DNA from: Rhizobium pisi
GTDB taxonomy: Bacteria > Pseudomonadota > Alphaproteobacteria > Rhizobiales > Rhizobiaceae
Assembly (NCBI RefSeq): GCF_003938655.1
Contig: NZ_RJJT01000009.1
Location: 1 to 64,000, forward strand
Direction: 5' to 3'
DNA length: 64,000 nucleotides
The notes beneath the pieces are model-generated. The model was not told the DNA's origin. It saw only the letters and a program-made list of their open reading frames with translations, and ran no database searches. Below, in pieces: positions 55,002 through 63,800 of the stretch. The translations under genes and the position numbers were made by a program. Positions within the stretch are counted from its first letter, which is position 1, and each line of letters begins with the position of its first letter.

Positions 55002-55964
55002 ATGCTGAGCTGGAGTCTGCATCGTCAAAGCTCTGAAGGCGAGGGTTCCGGTTCCGGCATATCGACCACACTCGAAACGATCCCTCCCCCCACGCCCGCA
55101 AGGAAAATCAAGATCGCGCTCGCGCTCGGCGGCGGCGCCGCCCGCGGCTGGGCCCATATCGGCGTGCTGCGCGCACTCGACGAAGCGCGGATCGAGATCG
55201 GCATGATTGCCGGCACCTCGATCGGCGCACTGGTCGGCGGTTGTTATCTCGCCGGCAAACTCGATGAACTCGAAAGTTTCGCGCGCTCGCTGACCATGCG
55301 CCGCATCGCGAGCCTGCTTGATCTGACGATCGGCGGCAGCGGCCTCTTCGGCGGCATGCGACTGACCAAACGCATGCAGGAGCATCTCGAAGGACTGAAC
55401 GTCGAGGATCTCGACCGGCCCTTTGTCGCGGTCGCGGCCGAGGTCAATACTGGCCACGAGGTCTGGATCGCCAATGGTTCGCTGATTACGGCGCTCAGGG
55501 CCTCGTATGCCCTGCCCGGCATTTTCGAGCCGGTGCGCAGCAACCATCGCACGCTGGTCGACGGCGCGCTGGTCAACCCGGTACCCGTCTCCGTCTGCCG
55601 CGCCTACGAGCAGTTGCTCGTCGTCGCCGTCAATTTGAATTATGATCTCTATGGCCGCTCGGCCGTCGTCCGGCACAATGCAAGCCTCTCGCCGCAGGAA
55701 GTGCAGAAGCAGGAAGAGGCGCCCTATGCGCGGCTCGGCATGACCGGCGTCATGGTCCAGGCCTTCAACATCATCCAGGACAGGATTGCCCGCGCCCGCC
55801 TTGCCGGCGACCCCCCTGATATCTCGCTGCAACCGCGCCTCAGCGATATCGGCCTTTCCGAGTTCCATCGGGCCGGAGAGGCGATTGAACGCGGCTACGA
55901 GGAAGCCAGAGCCCGGCTCCCCGAGATCCAGCGCATGCAGGAAGTCTACGCCAGCCACCCGTGA
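55002..55964 (+). CDS. Patatin-like phospholipase
   Basis: A 320-residue RssA/patatin-type lipid hydrolase. LALGGGAARGWAHIGVLRAL gives the oxyanion hole (Gly-rich) near residues 41-60, GTSIG holds the nucleophile Ser73, and DGALVNPVP the partner Asp187. The final 100 residues are family-typical and lack a membrane helix. GGAGGGGAGAGCG before the ATG at 55002 is a strong ribosome binding site. It stands alone between hisI and a convergent CBS gene. Substrate and role unknown. Confidence 0.9.
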   Translation: MLSWSLHRQSSEGEGSGSGISTTLETIPPPTPARKIKIALALGGGAARGWAHIGVLRALDEARIEIGMIAGTSIGALVGGCYLAGKLDELESFARSLTMRRIASLLDLTIGGSGLFGGMRLTKRMQEHLEGLNVEDLDRPFVAVAAEVNTGHEVWIANGSLITALRASYALPGIFEPVRSNHRTLVDGALVNPVPVSVCRAYEQLLVVAVNLNYDLYGRSAVVRHNASLSPQEVQKQEEAPYARLGMTGVMVQAFNIIQDRIARARLAGDPPDISLQPRLSDIGLSEFHRAGEAIERGYEEARARLPEIQRMQEVYASHP

Positions 55965-56018
55965 CGCATGTCGCGGTTTTGGAACGACGACATGCCTCAA
56001 ACAAGGCGGGCGAAAACC

Positions 56019-56453
56019 TCAGCCGGCGATATAGGCCTTGATTTCCTCGGTCTCGCGCACGACTTCGGCGATGCGTGATTTCACCACGTCGCCAATCGAG
56101 ATGATTCCGGCGAGCTTGCCATTGCTTTCCACCGGAACGTGACGGAAACGGCGACTGGTCATCAGTTCCATCAACTCGTTGACGGTCGTCTCTTCGTGGC
56201 AGCGATAGACCTTCGACGTCATCATCTGGGCAAGCGGTTGATCGAGGCCATCCTTGCCGTGTTTGGCGATGGCATGCACCAGATCACGCTCGGTGAACAT
56301 GCCCGAAATTCGGTTTTCCATGCCGACGACGACGATGGCGCCGATCTTCTTCTTGCTTAGGATATTGGCCGCCTCGGCGACGGTGGTGTTCGGCCCGGCG
56401 GTGACGACGTCCCTGCCCTTCAGGTCGAGGATTGCTTTGACTGAACTTGTCAT
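56019..56453 (-). CDS. CBS-pair domain protein
   Basis: A 144-residue protein made of two CBS domains (about residues 8-65 and 73-130), which bind adenosyl nucleotides and usually sense energy state. VVTAGPNTTVAEAANILSKK, GAIVVVG, GMFTERDLV, then TVNELMELMTSRRFRHVPV and GIISIGDVVKSRI are typical. There is no partner enzyme domain. AGGAGGTTCGA before the ATG at 56453 is a strong ribosome binding site. Function beyond ligand sensing is unknown. Confidence 0.9.
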   Translation of the reverse strand: MTSSVKAILDLKGRDVVTAGPNTTVAEAANILSKKKIGAIVVVGMENRISGMFTERDLVHAIAKHGKDGLDQPLAQMMTSKVYRCHEETTVNELMELMTSRRFRHVPVESNGKLAGIISIGDVVKSRIAEVVRETEEIKAYIAG

Positions 56454-56546
56454 TCGAACCTCCTATGTCCGTGAAACACTTGTCACAGGCATCCGCGGCG
56501 GTTTCTCCCCCCAGCGCGGATATAGGTCGATGGTGCACCGCCCGGC

Positions 56547-57335
56547 TCAGGATTGCAACATATCCTTCTTGGTGCCGGCAGCTTCCACAGGCGGGCTAGG
56601 CGCCCGGTCGAAAAGCGAAAAAAGCAGGAAGCCGAAGACGAACCCGCCGATATGCGCATCCCAGGCAATCGCCTGATCGCTGTCGCCGGCGAGCGGGATG
56701 CCGATGGCGATCAGCGCGTTGCCGACCAGCCAGAGCAGCATGAAGATGACGACGGTCCGGCTCTTCAGCGCCTCGAGGATGGAAAGCCGGGCATTGAGAT
56801 GCGTCGGCAGCATCGGCCGCCGTTCGGACGGAAAGGCGAATCGGCAGGCGGCTCCCATCAGTCCCGAGATGACGCCGGACGCGCCGATCAGCAGCGATAT
56901 GTCGCCCCAATTGAGCGCTGCGTGCAAGGCGGCGGATGCGACGGAGGAAAGAATCCAGAAGAGCACGAAACGCAACGTTCCGATCCGGCGCACGACCGGT
57001 GCGCCGAAAGCCATGAGCCAGAATCCGTTGAAGACGATATGCTGGACGCTGCCGTGCAGCAGCGAATAGGTGACGGGCGTCCAGAACAGTTCCGGCCCCT
57101 GCTGCGACAGCGGAATCACATAGCGGGCGGGAACGAAGCCGAAGGTGAAGAACAGCCAGCTTACCGCATCGTCGGAGAGCACCAGCGTCTGCACGGCATA
57201 AATGGCGATCAGCAGGCAAAGGCTGAAGAACAGCGCAGGCGGAAGGTTGAAGACCGGTACGCGCGGTGGCCGTGCCGGCGGCTGGACCTCGGGAGGTTCG
57301 GGCGCCTTGGTCGGCTCGGCCGTCTGCTCATTCAT
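56547..57335 (-). CDS. Rhomboid family intramembrane serine protease
   Basis: Six- to seven-helix membrane protease of 262 residues. The active-site pair is Ser153 in IGASGVISG and His228 in WDAHIGGFVFG; the conserved L1-loop/TM2 region TPVTYSLLHGSVQHIVFNGFW (listed here shortened: SLLHGSVQHIVFNGFW) also fits. The first 30 residues are Pro/Glu-rich and cytosolic. It cleaves transmembrane helices of unknown clients. The ATG at 57335 follows AGGCAAAACACAG. A strong terminator lies 47 bases upstream on the same strand, so this gene must have its own start or depend on regulated read-through. Confidence 0.9.
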   Translation of the reverse strand: MNEQTAEPTKAPEPPEVQPPARPPRVPVFNLPPALFFSLCLLIAIYAVQTLVLSDDAVSWLFFTFGFVPARYVIPLSQQGPELFWTPVTYSLLHGSVQHIVFNGFWLMAFGAPVVRRIGTLRFVLFWILSSVASAALHAALNWGDISLLIGASGVISGLMGAACRFAFPSERRPMLPTHLNARLSILEALKSRTVVIFMLLWLVGNALIAIGIPLAGDSDQAIAWDAHIGGFVFGFLLFSLFDRAPSPPVEAAGTKKDMLQS

Positions 57336-57381
57336 CTGTGTTTTGCCTCGTTGAAGCCACAGCCATACAGGAGCGCCTGTC

Positions 57382-57412
57382 AAAAAAAAAGCCGCCCGCA
57401 GTGTCGGACGGC
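57382..57412 (-). terminator. Strong rho-independent terminator with nine Ts
   Basis: On the minus strand GCCGTCCG (57412-57405) pairs with CGGGCGGC (57398-57391) around a six-base loop, then nine consecutive T (57390-57382). The stem is 8 bp with one G-U. It points towards the rhomboid gene and has no annotated gene behind it on this strand. Confidence 0.85.
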
Positions 57413-57510
57413 GTAACCCGGAGTGCCTGGAAAGACCCTGGCCCGGGGAGGTTGTGCAGAACTTCGAAAGTCGAAGCGATGGTGGGACAGTGTCATGAGA
57501 GGCGCCTCAT
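57382..57510 (-). ncRNA. Candidate small RNA ending at the nine-U terminator
   Basis: Between the terminator at 57382-57412 and the divergent PAS gene there is no minus-strand gene, yet the DNA carries several hairpins: GAGGCGCCTC (a perfect palindrome near 57498-57507), CTTCGA/TCGAAG with a three-base loop at 57462-57476, and CCCGG/CCGGG framing a pyrimidine-rich stretch containing ACAACCTCCCC, which could pair with ribosome binding sites. This is the layout of a trans-acting small RNA of about 130 bases; the 5' end is a guess and no -35/-10 was convincing. It could instead be the leader of the rhomboid gene with attenuation. Confidence 0.45.
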
Positions 57511-57629
57511 CTCAACCGAAACCGTTTCTTAACCTTAACCGCCGCGGTTTGGCATGAAATCCGCAAGGTAAGGCCTATGAGGGCCATGACGGCCTGAAAT
57601 TGCTCCGGAATGGGACAGGTTGGTGTGAA

Positions 57630-58244
57630 ATGCGTTTACAGACGACCATCGAAATATTTGACTATTGGAACCGCATCCGTGGCACCGCGGATGCACCGTT
57701 GAAATCCCAGGTCGAACCTTCCGCCGTTCCCCATCTTCTTCAGAGCCTCTTCATTCTGGAGAAGCGTGACGGTGGAGACATCGGTTTCCGGCTTGCCGGC
57801 ACCCGCATCTGCGATCTCTTCGGGCGCGATCTGCGCGGCGAACGTTTTTCCTCGCTCTGGGCGAATGGTCAGCATACCGATATCGAGCGTACGGCGATGG
57901 GCGTGATGGACCACGCCATGCCGGCCCTTTTCAATGCCACTGGTTACAGCACCGTCGGCCATCAGGCTTCTTTCGAGATCGTCATGATGCCGCTGCGCTC
58001 ACGGGACGGCGCCTGCGACCGCCTGCTCGGCGCAATCACGCCGGCGGCGGCCGCGAGCTGGCTGGAGATCGTGCCGCTCGAATTCCTGGCGCTGGACCGC
58101 AGCCGCCTGCTGCCGACACATTTCGGCAGAGCCGCGCCAGCCGACGTGCGCCCCGTCAACGAGGTCGTCGCCGGCATAGGCGCCCGTTTCGGCCAGGTCA
58201 TGCGTCGCATGGTATCGCAGCTGCTGAGCGTGGAGGCGCGCTGA
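57630..58244 (+). CDS. PAS-domain protein (PAS_5-like)
   Basis: A 204-residue soluble protein with one PAS-like fold of the type common as single-domain proteins in alphaproteobacteria: FDYWNRIRGTADAPLKSQVEPS, LLQSLFILEKRDGGDIGFRLAG (both shortened), and TRICDLFGRDLRGERFSSLW. No kinase, cyclase or GGDEF domain is attached, so output must be through a partner. The ATG at 57630 is used (MRLQTTIEIF); a TTG at 57600 would add ten residues without support. PilZ follows about 125 bases later. Confidence 0.75.
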   Translation: MRLQTTIEIFDYWNRIRGTADAPLKSQVEPSAVPHLLQSLFILEKRDGGDIGFRLAGTRICDLFGRDLRGERFSSLWANGQHTDIERTAMGVMDHAMPALFNATGYSTVGHQASFEIVMMPLRSRDGACDRLLGAITPAAAASWLEIVPLEFLALDRSRLLPTHFGRAAPADVRPVNEVVAGIGARFGQVMRRMVSQLLSVEAR

Positions 58245-58368
58245 CGGTCCCGTTTTGGAACACGAGGCATACTCGTTTTCGGCTATGCTGGGATGGGTCG
58301 GAACAACCTTCTGTTAATGGATTGCGGGTAAAGATCGAGCTCTGCCCTTTTCATGAAGAAGTCCTTTG

Positions 58369-58980
58369 ATGCACTCGTTCCAGCCAGCTCAGACGCAAAG
58401 ACCTGCGCCGCGCCCTGAACAGGGCGTTTTCCAGCGTGTGCCCATCAATATGCAGGGCCGGCTGATGCTTGCCAATTACGAGGAATTCGAATGCATGGTG
58501 ATCGACATGTCGCCCGGCGACATGTACGTCACCTGTCTTGGCCGGCCGCGTGCCGGCGAACGCGTGATCGCCTATATCGACCACCTCGGCCGCGTCGAAG
58601 GTTATGTTCAGACGCTCGACAGCCGCGGCTTCACCATGTCGATCAATGCCACCGACCGCAAGCGCGAGAAGCTTGCCGCCCAGCTCACCTGGCTTGCCAA
58701 TAAACACGAGCTCGGCCTGCCCGAGGATCGCCGCCACGACCGCCTGACACCGCGCGACGTGAAGACCGAACTCACGCTTGAGGACGGCACGCGTTATTCT
58801 TGCCGCATCATGGACCTTTCGCTGTCGGGCGCTGCCGTCGACATTGAAATGCGTCCCTCGATCGGAACGGCGGTGCGTCTCGGCAACATGCGCGGGCGTG
58901 TCGTTCGCCACTTCGTCGAAGGTGTCGCGATCGAATTCCTCTCGATCCAGTCCCGCGAGACGCTGCGCGAATTCCTTTAG
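58369..58980 (+). CDS. PilZ-domain protein (tandem)
   Basis: A 203-residue c-di-GMP receptor-type protein. Residues about 20-95 look like a degenerate PilZ (QRVPINMQGRLMLANYEEFE, VIDMSPGDMYVTC), and residues 118-200 a complete one: RRHDRL supplies the RxxxR motif and MDLSLSGAAVDI the D-x-S-x-x-G motif that bind c-di-GMP. The tandem form with a blunt first copy suits a sensor controlling motility, polysaccharide or stress output. The ATG at 58369 is the start; a TTG one codon earlier is possible. Confidence 0.85.
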   Translation: MHSFQPAQTQRPAPRPEQGVFQRVPINMQGRLMLANYEEFECMVIDMSPGDMYVTCLGRPRAGERVIAYIDHLGRVEGYVQTLDSRGFTMSINATDRKREKLAAQLTWLANKHELGLPEDRRHDRLTPRDVKTELTLEDGTRYSCRIMDLSLSGAAVDIEMRPSIGTAVRLGNMRGRVVRHFVEGVAIEFLSIQSRETLREFL

Positions 58981-59043
58981 GCCGTCATCCATCCGTCACC
59001 GATATGACGGATAAGGCTGCCCTCCTCGATCGCGGGCGCGCTG

Positions 59044-60018
59044 ATGTCACCTCTCTATCCTGATATCGAACCATACGATCACGGCCTGCTCGATACGGGC
59101 GACGGCAATCTGATTTATTGGGAAGCCTGCGGCAACCCGGCTGGCCGTCCGGCGCTCGTGCTGCACGGCGGGCCAGGTTCCGGCTGTTCGACTGTGGCAC
59201 GCCGCTATTTCGATCCCGACGCCTACCGGATCATCCTCTTCGATCAGCGCAATTGCGGCCGCAGTCTCCCGAGTGCTGCCGATCCCGAAGCCGATCTTTC
59301 CCTCAACACGACCTGGCATCTCGTTGCCGATATCGAGCAACTGCGGACCTATCACAGAGTCGACAGCTGGCTCCTTTTCGGTAATTCCTGGGGGTCGACG
59401 CTGGCGCTCGCCTATGCCGAAACCCATCCGGAGCGCGTCGCCGCGATCGTCATCGCTGGCGTGACCACCACGCGCCGCTCGGAGATCGACTGGCTCTATC
59501 GGGGTATGGCGCCCCTCTTTCCCGAGGAATGGCACCGTTTTCTTCAGGCGATTCCCTCGGGCATGCTAGGGCAGGACGAGGATATGGTCGCCGCCTACCA
59601 TCGTCTTCTCAACGATCCGGACCCCGCGACGCGCCTCAAGGCGGCACGCGACTGGCATGACTGGGAGGCGGCCTCGATCCTTCTTGTCGACCCCGAAGGC
59701 CTGCCGCGCCGCTGGGCCGATCCGGCTTATCTGTTGACGCGCGCCCGCATCATCACCCACTACTTCGTGAATGGTGCCTGGCTGGAAGACGGCGCTCTAT
59801 TGAAGAATGCAGCGAGACTCAGCGGCATTCCCGGTGTTCTGCTGCAGGGAAGATTCGATATCGAGGCGCCGCTTGTCAGCGCCTGGGAACTGGCCCGTGC
59901 CTGGCCACAAAGCGAGCTCAAGATCATCGCGCAAGCCGCCCATTCCACCTCGAATCCCGATATGACTGCGGCGATCGTTGCCGCCACCGACCGATTTCGC
60001 GATTCTCGTCAAAAATAA
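59044..60018 (+). CDS. pip: Proline iminopeptidase
   Basis: Removes N-terminal proline from peptides; 324 residues, peptidase S33. HGGPGSGCS is the oxyanion loop, GNSWGSTLALAYAETHPE has the nucleophile Ser115, GRFDIEAP the Asp and QAAHSTSNPD the His. DQRNCGRSLPSA (usually DQRGxGRS) is the family motif with Asn for the usual Gly. There is no signal peptide, so it is cytosolic. The start ATG at 59044 lacks a strong ribosome binding site. It is a single-gene unit. Confidence 0.92.
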   Translation: MSPLYPDIEPYDHGLLDTGDGNLIYWEACGNPAGRPALVLHGGPGSGCSTVARRYFDPDAYRIILFDQRNCGRSLPSAADPEADLSLNTTWHLVADIEQLRTYHRVDSWLLFGNSWGSTLALAYAETHPERVAAIVIAGVTTTRRSEIDWLYRGMAPLFPEEWHRFLQAIPSGMLGQDEDMVAAYHRLLNDPDPATRLKAARDWHDWEAASILLVDPEGLPRRWADPAYLLTRARIITHYFVNGAWLEDGALLKNAARLSGIPGVLLQGRFDIEAPLVSAWELARAWPQSELKIIAQAAHSTSNPDMTAAIVAATDRFRDSRQK

Positions 60019-60392
60019 TTTTCCCGCCGAAACCACGGATGTGAGCGATATTCTGGTTCTGAACCGCCCGAATCAGCCGATCTTGGCCGCATCGCCCGCC
60101 TGCTAAACGCAGGCGTTTGCTGCCGGTGGCGCAGCGGAATTTATCCGGCTCAACGAAAATCCTTAACATCAGGACGGCAACCCAGGCCCTTTACGGGCGA
60201 AAGCCTTGTTGCGTGAATTACAATTTTATTCGATTTCGAGACAAATCCGCGTCGAATTTTACGCGCATTCGAGATTGTTTTGAGCCAATCTTTATCGGTA
60301 TTTGAATCAACTAAGCCTTTAATTCTATTGCGTAATTTTGCGTGAGATAAAAACGTCTGTGCCATTGTCGCTCCAACTTAGGGGAGACGGCA
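60019..60392 (+). other. Intergenic leader region, partly AT-rich
   Basis: About 374 bases between pip and the periplasmic transglutaminase-like gene. The right half (60210-60350) is clearly AT-richer than its surroundings and contains three TTCGA-type repeats (near 60229, 60253 and 60268), which could be regulator sites for the downstream gene. GGGCGAAAGCC near 60197 is a small GNRA-type hairpin. No gene is supported. Confidence 0.4.
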
Positions 60393-60998
60393 ATGACAAC
60401 TGCGAACATCCTGAAAGGCGGCCTTCTGGCCGGTGCCATCATGATGGCAATGGCGGGTTCGGGACAGGCGATGCCCGCCAGCATGGCACTGGCAGGCAAT
60501 GCCAGCCCGCCGATCGGACACTACGAATTCTGCAAGGCGAATCCGAAAGAATGCGCCTATGCCGGCGGCGACGCCGGACCGGCCATCCTTACCGAGGATC
60601 GCTGGAAGGAAATCCTCAAGGTCAATTACACCGTCAATTCGACGATTCAGCCGGAAACGGATGAACAGATCTACGGTGTCGAAGAGCACTGGGCCTATCC
60701 GACCACCGTCGGCGATTGTGAGGACTATGCCCTCCTGAAGCGCAAGATGCTGATCGACGACGGCTTCTCGCCGTCCGACACGCTGATCACCGTCGTGCTG
60801 CAGCCGAACGGCGAAGGCCATGCCGTGCTGACTGTTCGTACCGACCACGGCGATTTCATCCTCGACAACATGCGCAACAAGGTGCTGCTGTGGTCGGATA
60901 CCGAATACACCTATCTGAAGCGCCAGTCCGCCGACGATCCGGCTCGCTGGTCGAAGCTTCAGGACGGCCGCACTGTCGCGGTTGGTAGCGTCAAGTAA
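60393..60998 (+). CDS. Periplasmic transglutaminase-like cysteine peptidase (BTLCP)
   Basis: A 201-residue exported protein with a signal peptide (residues 1-26, ending GQA-MP). The catalytic triad of the bacterial transglutaminase-like family is visible: Cys109 in VGDCEDYALLK, His143 in EGHAVLTV and Asp158 in ILDNM. BTLCP proteins of this size (LapG relatives) are periplasmic proteases, some of which release adhesins under c-di-GMP control; PilZ and VCBS-type genes in this window are suggestive but not adjacent. AGGGGAGACGGCA before the ATG at 60393 is a good ribosome binding site. A terminator follows. Confidence 0.88.
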   Translation: MTTANILKGGLLAGAIMMAMAGSGQAMPASMALAGNASPPIGHYEFCKANPKECAYAGGDAGPAILTEDRWKEILKVNYTVNSTIQPETDEQIYGVEEHWAYPTTVGDCEDYALLKRKMLIDDGFSPSDTLITVVLQPNGEGHAVLTVRTDHGDFILDNMRNKVLLWSDTEYTYLKRQSADDPARWSKLQDGRTVAVGSVK

Positions 60999-61074
60999 GA
61001 ACGGCCCGCCGGCTCTGCCGGCAACAGGCCTCGGCCCGGTCAGTCCCCGCATCCCGTCCCCGACCGGTGCCCAA

Positions 61075-61114
61075 GAGCCGTTCCCGCTGTCCCGGGAACG
61101 GCTCACCCATTTTT
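61075..61114 (+). terminator. Rho-independent terminator
   Basis: GAGCCGTTCCCG (61075-61086) pairs perfectly over 12 bp with CGGGAACGGCTC (61093-61104), loop CTGTCC, then ACCCATTTTT. It ends the transglutaminase-like gene's transcript. Confidence 0.75.
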
Positions 61115-61286
61115 GGCCCAGGGCGAGCGCTAGCTCGTCCCGTTCCGGTGACGTTGTCTCAAGACAACACGCCCTTCGATTTTTTAGCAAATTGTTAACC
61201 CTGTCGACCCGATGATGCTGATCAGATTCATCATCGGCACCGGCGGTTCGTTTCTTTTCCCGTGGCCGAAACAGCGAAGAACCGCC

Positions 61287-62033
61287 ATGAGCCACGCCGC
61301 GCAGAGCGCACCGGAGGAGCAGCCGCTCCTTTCCATGGGTTTCCTGTTCCGAACGATGACGGTGATCGCTGTCCTTGCGATTCTCACGGTCGCGATCAGC
61401 ATCGGCGGGCGTTGGTTCGGCCGGCATATCTCGCTTGCCGGCAATACCGACAGCGCGGCCGAAATCACCCTGACCGTCGGTCGGGATACCGTGAAATTTC
61501 CCGAGAATGCCATCCGCTTTCCGAGCCAGAGACATGAAGGTGCGGCAGAGCGCGTCGATCTTTACCTCGCATGGCCCGATATGCAGGGGTACAACAAGGC
61601 AAATCACCTTCGATTCGACGATATCGCCCAGTCCTCCGGCCTGATCTTTCTCCAGATCACCCAGAGCACCATGTCGCGCGACATGTCCGGGCGGCTGGAG
61701 CCGATCTATTCACATCTGCTCGACGGAATGCCCGAGCCCTATCACGACGGGCTGACGCTGCATCGTCTTCGCGCCGACGCGGGTTACGGCGACGAGGTGC
61801 TGCTGACGGCGCCCGTCAAGGGCGGGCCGGACTATGTCGTGCGCTGCATATTGCCTTCAGCCCCAGACAAGGCGGCAAGCGGAGATTGTCAGCGCGATAT
61901 CAAGGTCGGCAGGGATCTCAGCGTTCTCTACCGCTTCTCCAGCAGCCATCTGAATGACTGGGAACATATTGATGCCGCTATCCGCACCTTTGTGGAAGCC
62001 CGTCTTGTGAACCATTCCGCGACAAGTTTCTAA
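61287..62033 (+). CDS. Single-span membrane-anchored hypothetical protein
   Basis: A 248-residue protein of unknown function. The first 15 residues are hydrophilic, one helix follows (about 20-42), and the remaining 200 residues should be periplasmic, mixed alpha/beta, with VDLYLAWPDMQGYN, SSGLIFLQITQST and RPIYSHLLDGMP-type segments (not matched to a family). The ATG at 61287 is chosen; an upstream in-frame codon at 61212 adds a second hydrophobic stretch and remains possible. A near-CtrA box (TTAG-N7-TTAACC) at 61184-61200 lies upstream. It precedes a D-Ala-D-Ala carboxypeptidase gene after about 140 bases on the same strand. Confidence 0.62.
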   Translation: MSHAAQSAPEEQPLLSMGFLFRTMTVIAVLAILTVAISIGGRWFGRHISLAGNTDSAAEITLTVGRDTVKFPENAIRFPSQRHEGAAERVDLYLAWPDMQGYNKANHLRFDDIAQSSGLIFLQITQSTMSRDMSGRLEPIYSHLLDGMPEPYHDGLTLHRLRADAGYGDEVLLTAPVKGGPDYVVRCILPSAPDKAASGDCQRDIKVGRDLSVLYRFSSSHLNDWEHIDAAIRTFVEARLVNHSATSF

Positions 62034-62172
62034 AATGCTCCCGGACCGTGAAATAAACGATTCATCATAAACGGATTGGTAACGCTGAGCCGTTAGTTTC
62101 AAACGACGGACTGTGCGGCGGGAGGTGTGCGGTTCCTGCCAAATATCTGAAATGCAAGCGAAGAGTGGAATA

Positions 62173-63687
62173 GTGTCAAGGTCAGTCTCCTCCGTATCAT
62201 CGTCCCGATCCGGTAGCCTTTTCGCAAGGCTGTTGGCGGTCCTTTCGGTGGCCGTCACGATCGTTCTGGTCGATTCGATAAGTGCCGAAGCGGAAGCGGC
62301 AAATCCGAAATATGCGGGCATCGTCGTCGACGCCAAGACCGGCAACGTTCTCTACAGCGAGAATGCCGACCGGCTGCAGTATCCAGCCTCGCTGACCAAG
62401 ATGATGACCCTCTATATGACCTTCGAGGCGTTGGAGCAGGGTCGCATCCGCCTGGATACGCAGGTTCCCTTTTCCGCTCGTGCGGCTGCCCAGGCGCCGA
62501 CCAAGCTCGGCGTGCGCGCCGGCGGCTCGATCACCGTCGAACAGGGCATTCTCGGTCTCGTCACGCTCTCGGCCAACGATGCCGCGACCGCCCTCGGCGA
62601 AATGCTCGGCGGCGGCAGCGAGGATCGCTTCGCCCAGCTGATGACCGCCAAGGCGCATGCACTCGGCATGACACGCACCACCTACCGCAATGCCAACGGC
62701 CTGCCGAACACGGCGCAGATGACGACGGCGCGCGACCAGGCACGTCTCGGCATCGCCCTTCGCCAGCATTTCCCGCAATATTACGGTTATTTCTCCACCC
62801 GCGCCTTCAAGTTCGGCACACGGACGATCCGCAGCCACAACCGCCTGGTCGGTTCGGTGCGTGGTGTCGATGGCATCAAGACGGGTTACACGCGTGCTGC
62901 CGGCTTCAATCTGGTGAGCTCGGTGCAGGTGGACGGCAAGTCGATCGTCGGCGTCGTGCTCGGCGGCGCGTCGACGCCCGCCCGCGACGCCCAAATGCGC
63001 AATTTGATTGCGACTTACCTGCCGAAGGCCTCGAGCCGCGGTGGTTCCTCGGCGCTGGTCGCCGAGACAGCCCCTGCCCCGGCGATGATCGAAACGCCCG
63101 CTCCGGTCGAGCCGCAGAAAGCTCCTCAGCAGGTCGCAAAAACGATCACATCGGCCCAGCCGCCGGTTTCGGCCGCTGCCGCCGATCTCGGCCTGCCGCA
63201 TAAGGGACCTCTGCCGGATGCACGCTATCAGGTTGCCGAGACCGAGGTCGCCTATGCCGAGACCGCTGCGCCGAAGACAGACAACCCGCTGGTGACCCAG
63301 GCAATGCCTGCGCCGACCAAAGTCAAGACCAAGACCTTCAAGCCGCAGGCTGCGGCCGCTGTGCCGACGGACGAGAGCGATGCTGCCGTTGACAACGTCA
63401 CGACCGCTTCGACCAGCCCGACCTCGGCCAATACAGGACCGGCCGGCTGGGTCGTGCAGGTTGGCGTTTCGCCGAGCCGGCAGATGGCCATGGATCTCCT
63501 GGATAGCGCCAAGAGCAAGGGTGGCAAAGCACTGGCCTCGGCGAAGCCCTTCGCAATCGCCTACGGCGCCGGCAGTGAGCAGGTTTATCGCGCCCGCTTC
63601 GGCGGCTTCGACGACCAGCGCGACGCCATCAACGCCTGCAAGGCCTTGAAGAAGGCCGGCGTCAAGTGCTGGGCCGCCGCCCAATGA
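62173..63687 (+). CDS. D-alanyl-D-alanine carboxypeptidase with C-terminal SPOR domain
   Basis: Periplasmic penicillin-binding peptidase of 504 residues that trims peptidoglycan stem peptides. All three S11 motifs are intact: SxxK (S73-K76 in YPASLTKMM), SxN (133-135 in TLSANDAA) and KTG (236-238 in VDGIKTGYT). A 150-residue Pro/Ala/Thr-rich linker leads to a C-terminal SPOR domain (about 420-500), which binds denuded septal glycan, so the enzyme probably works at division sites. The GTG at 62173 is preferred (GAGTGGAATA upstream); ATG at 62152 is possible. Compare the degenerate paralogue at 12700. Confidence 0.9.
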   Translation: MSRSVSSVSSSRSGSLFARLLAVLSVAVTIVLVDSISAEAEAANPKYAGIVVDAKTGNVLYSENADRLQYPASLTKMMTLYMTFEALEQGRIRLDTQVPFSARAAAQAPTKLGVRAGGSITVEQGILGLVTLSANDAATALGEMLGGGSEDRFAQLMTAKAHALGMTRTTYRNANGLPNTAQMTTARDQARLGIALRQHFPQYYGYFSTRAFKFGTRTIRSHNRLVGSVRGVDGIKTGYTRAAGFNLVSSVQVDGKSIVGVVLGGASTPARDAQMRNLIATYLPKASSRGGSSALVAETAPAPAMIETPAPVEPQKAPQQVAKTITSAQPPVSAAAADLGLPHKGPLPDARYQVAETEVAYAETAAPKTDNPLVTQAMPAPTKVKTKTFKPQAAAAVPTDESDAAVDNVTTASTSPTSANTGPAGWVVQVGVSPSRQMAMDLLDSAKSKGGKALASAKPFAIAYGAGSEQVYRARFGGFDDQRDAINACKALKKAGVKCWAAAQ

Positions 63688-63730
63688 CCCATTCGATGCT
63701 GCCCACGCAAGTGCCGGCGGCATCGGTGAC

Positions 63731-63768
63731 GGCCGGAATCGGTGTTTGCGTTTCCGGCCACCATTTTT
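63731..63768 (+). terminator. Rho-independent terminator
   Basis: GGCCGGAA (63731-63738) pairs with TTCCGGCC (63752-63759), followed by ACCATTTTT. The 8-bp stem with a 13-base loop ends the carboxypeptidase transcript about 45 bases after its stop. Confidence 0.7.
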
Positions 63769-63800
63769 GAACTCGATCAGTATTGCTTACGGGGAAAACA

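Noticed and set aside
57527..57540. Possible CtrA site with TTAACCTTAACC
   Set aside because: The half sites are only two bases apart instead of seven.
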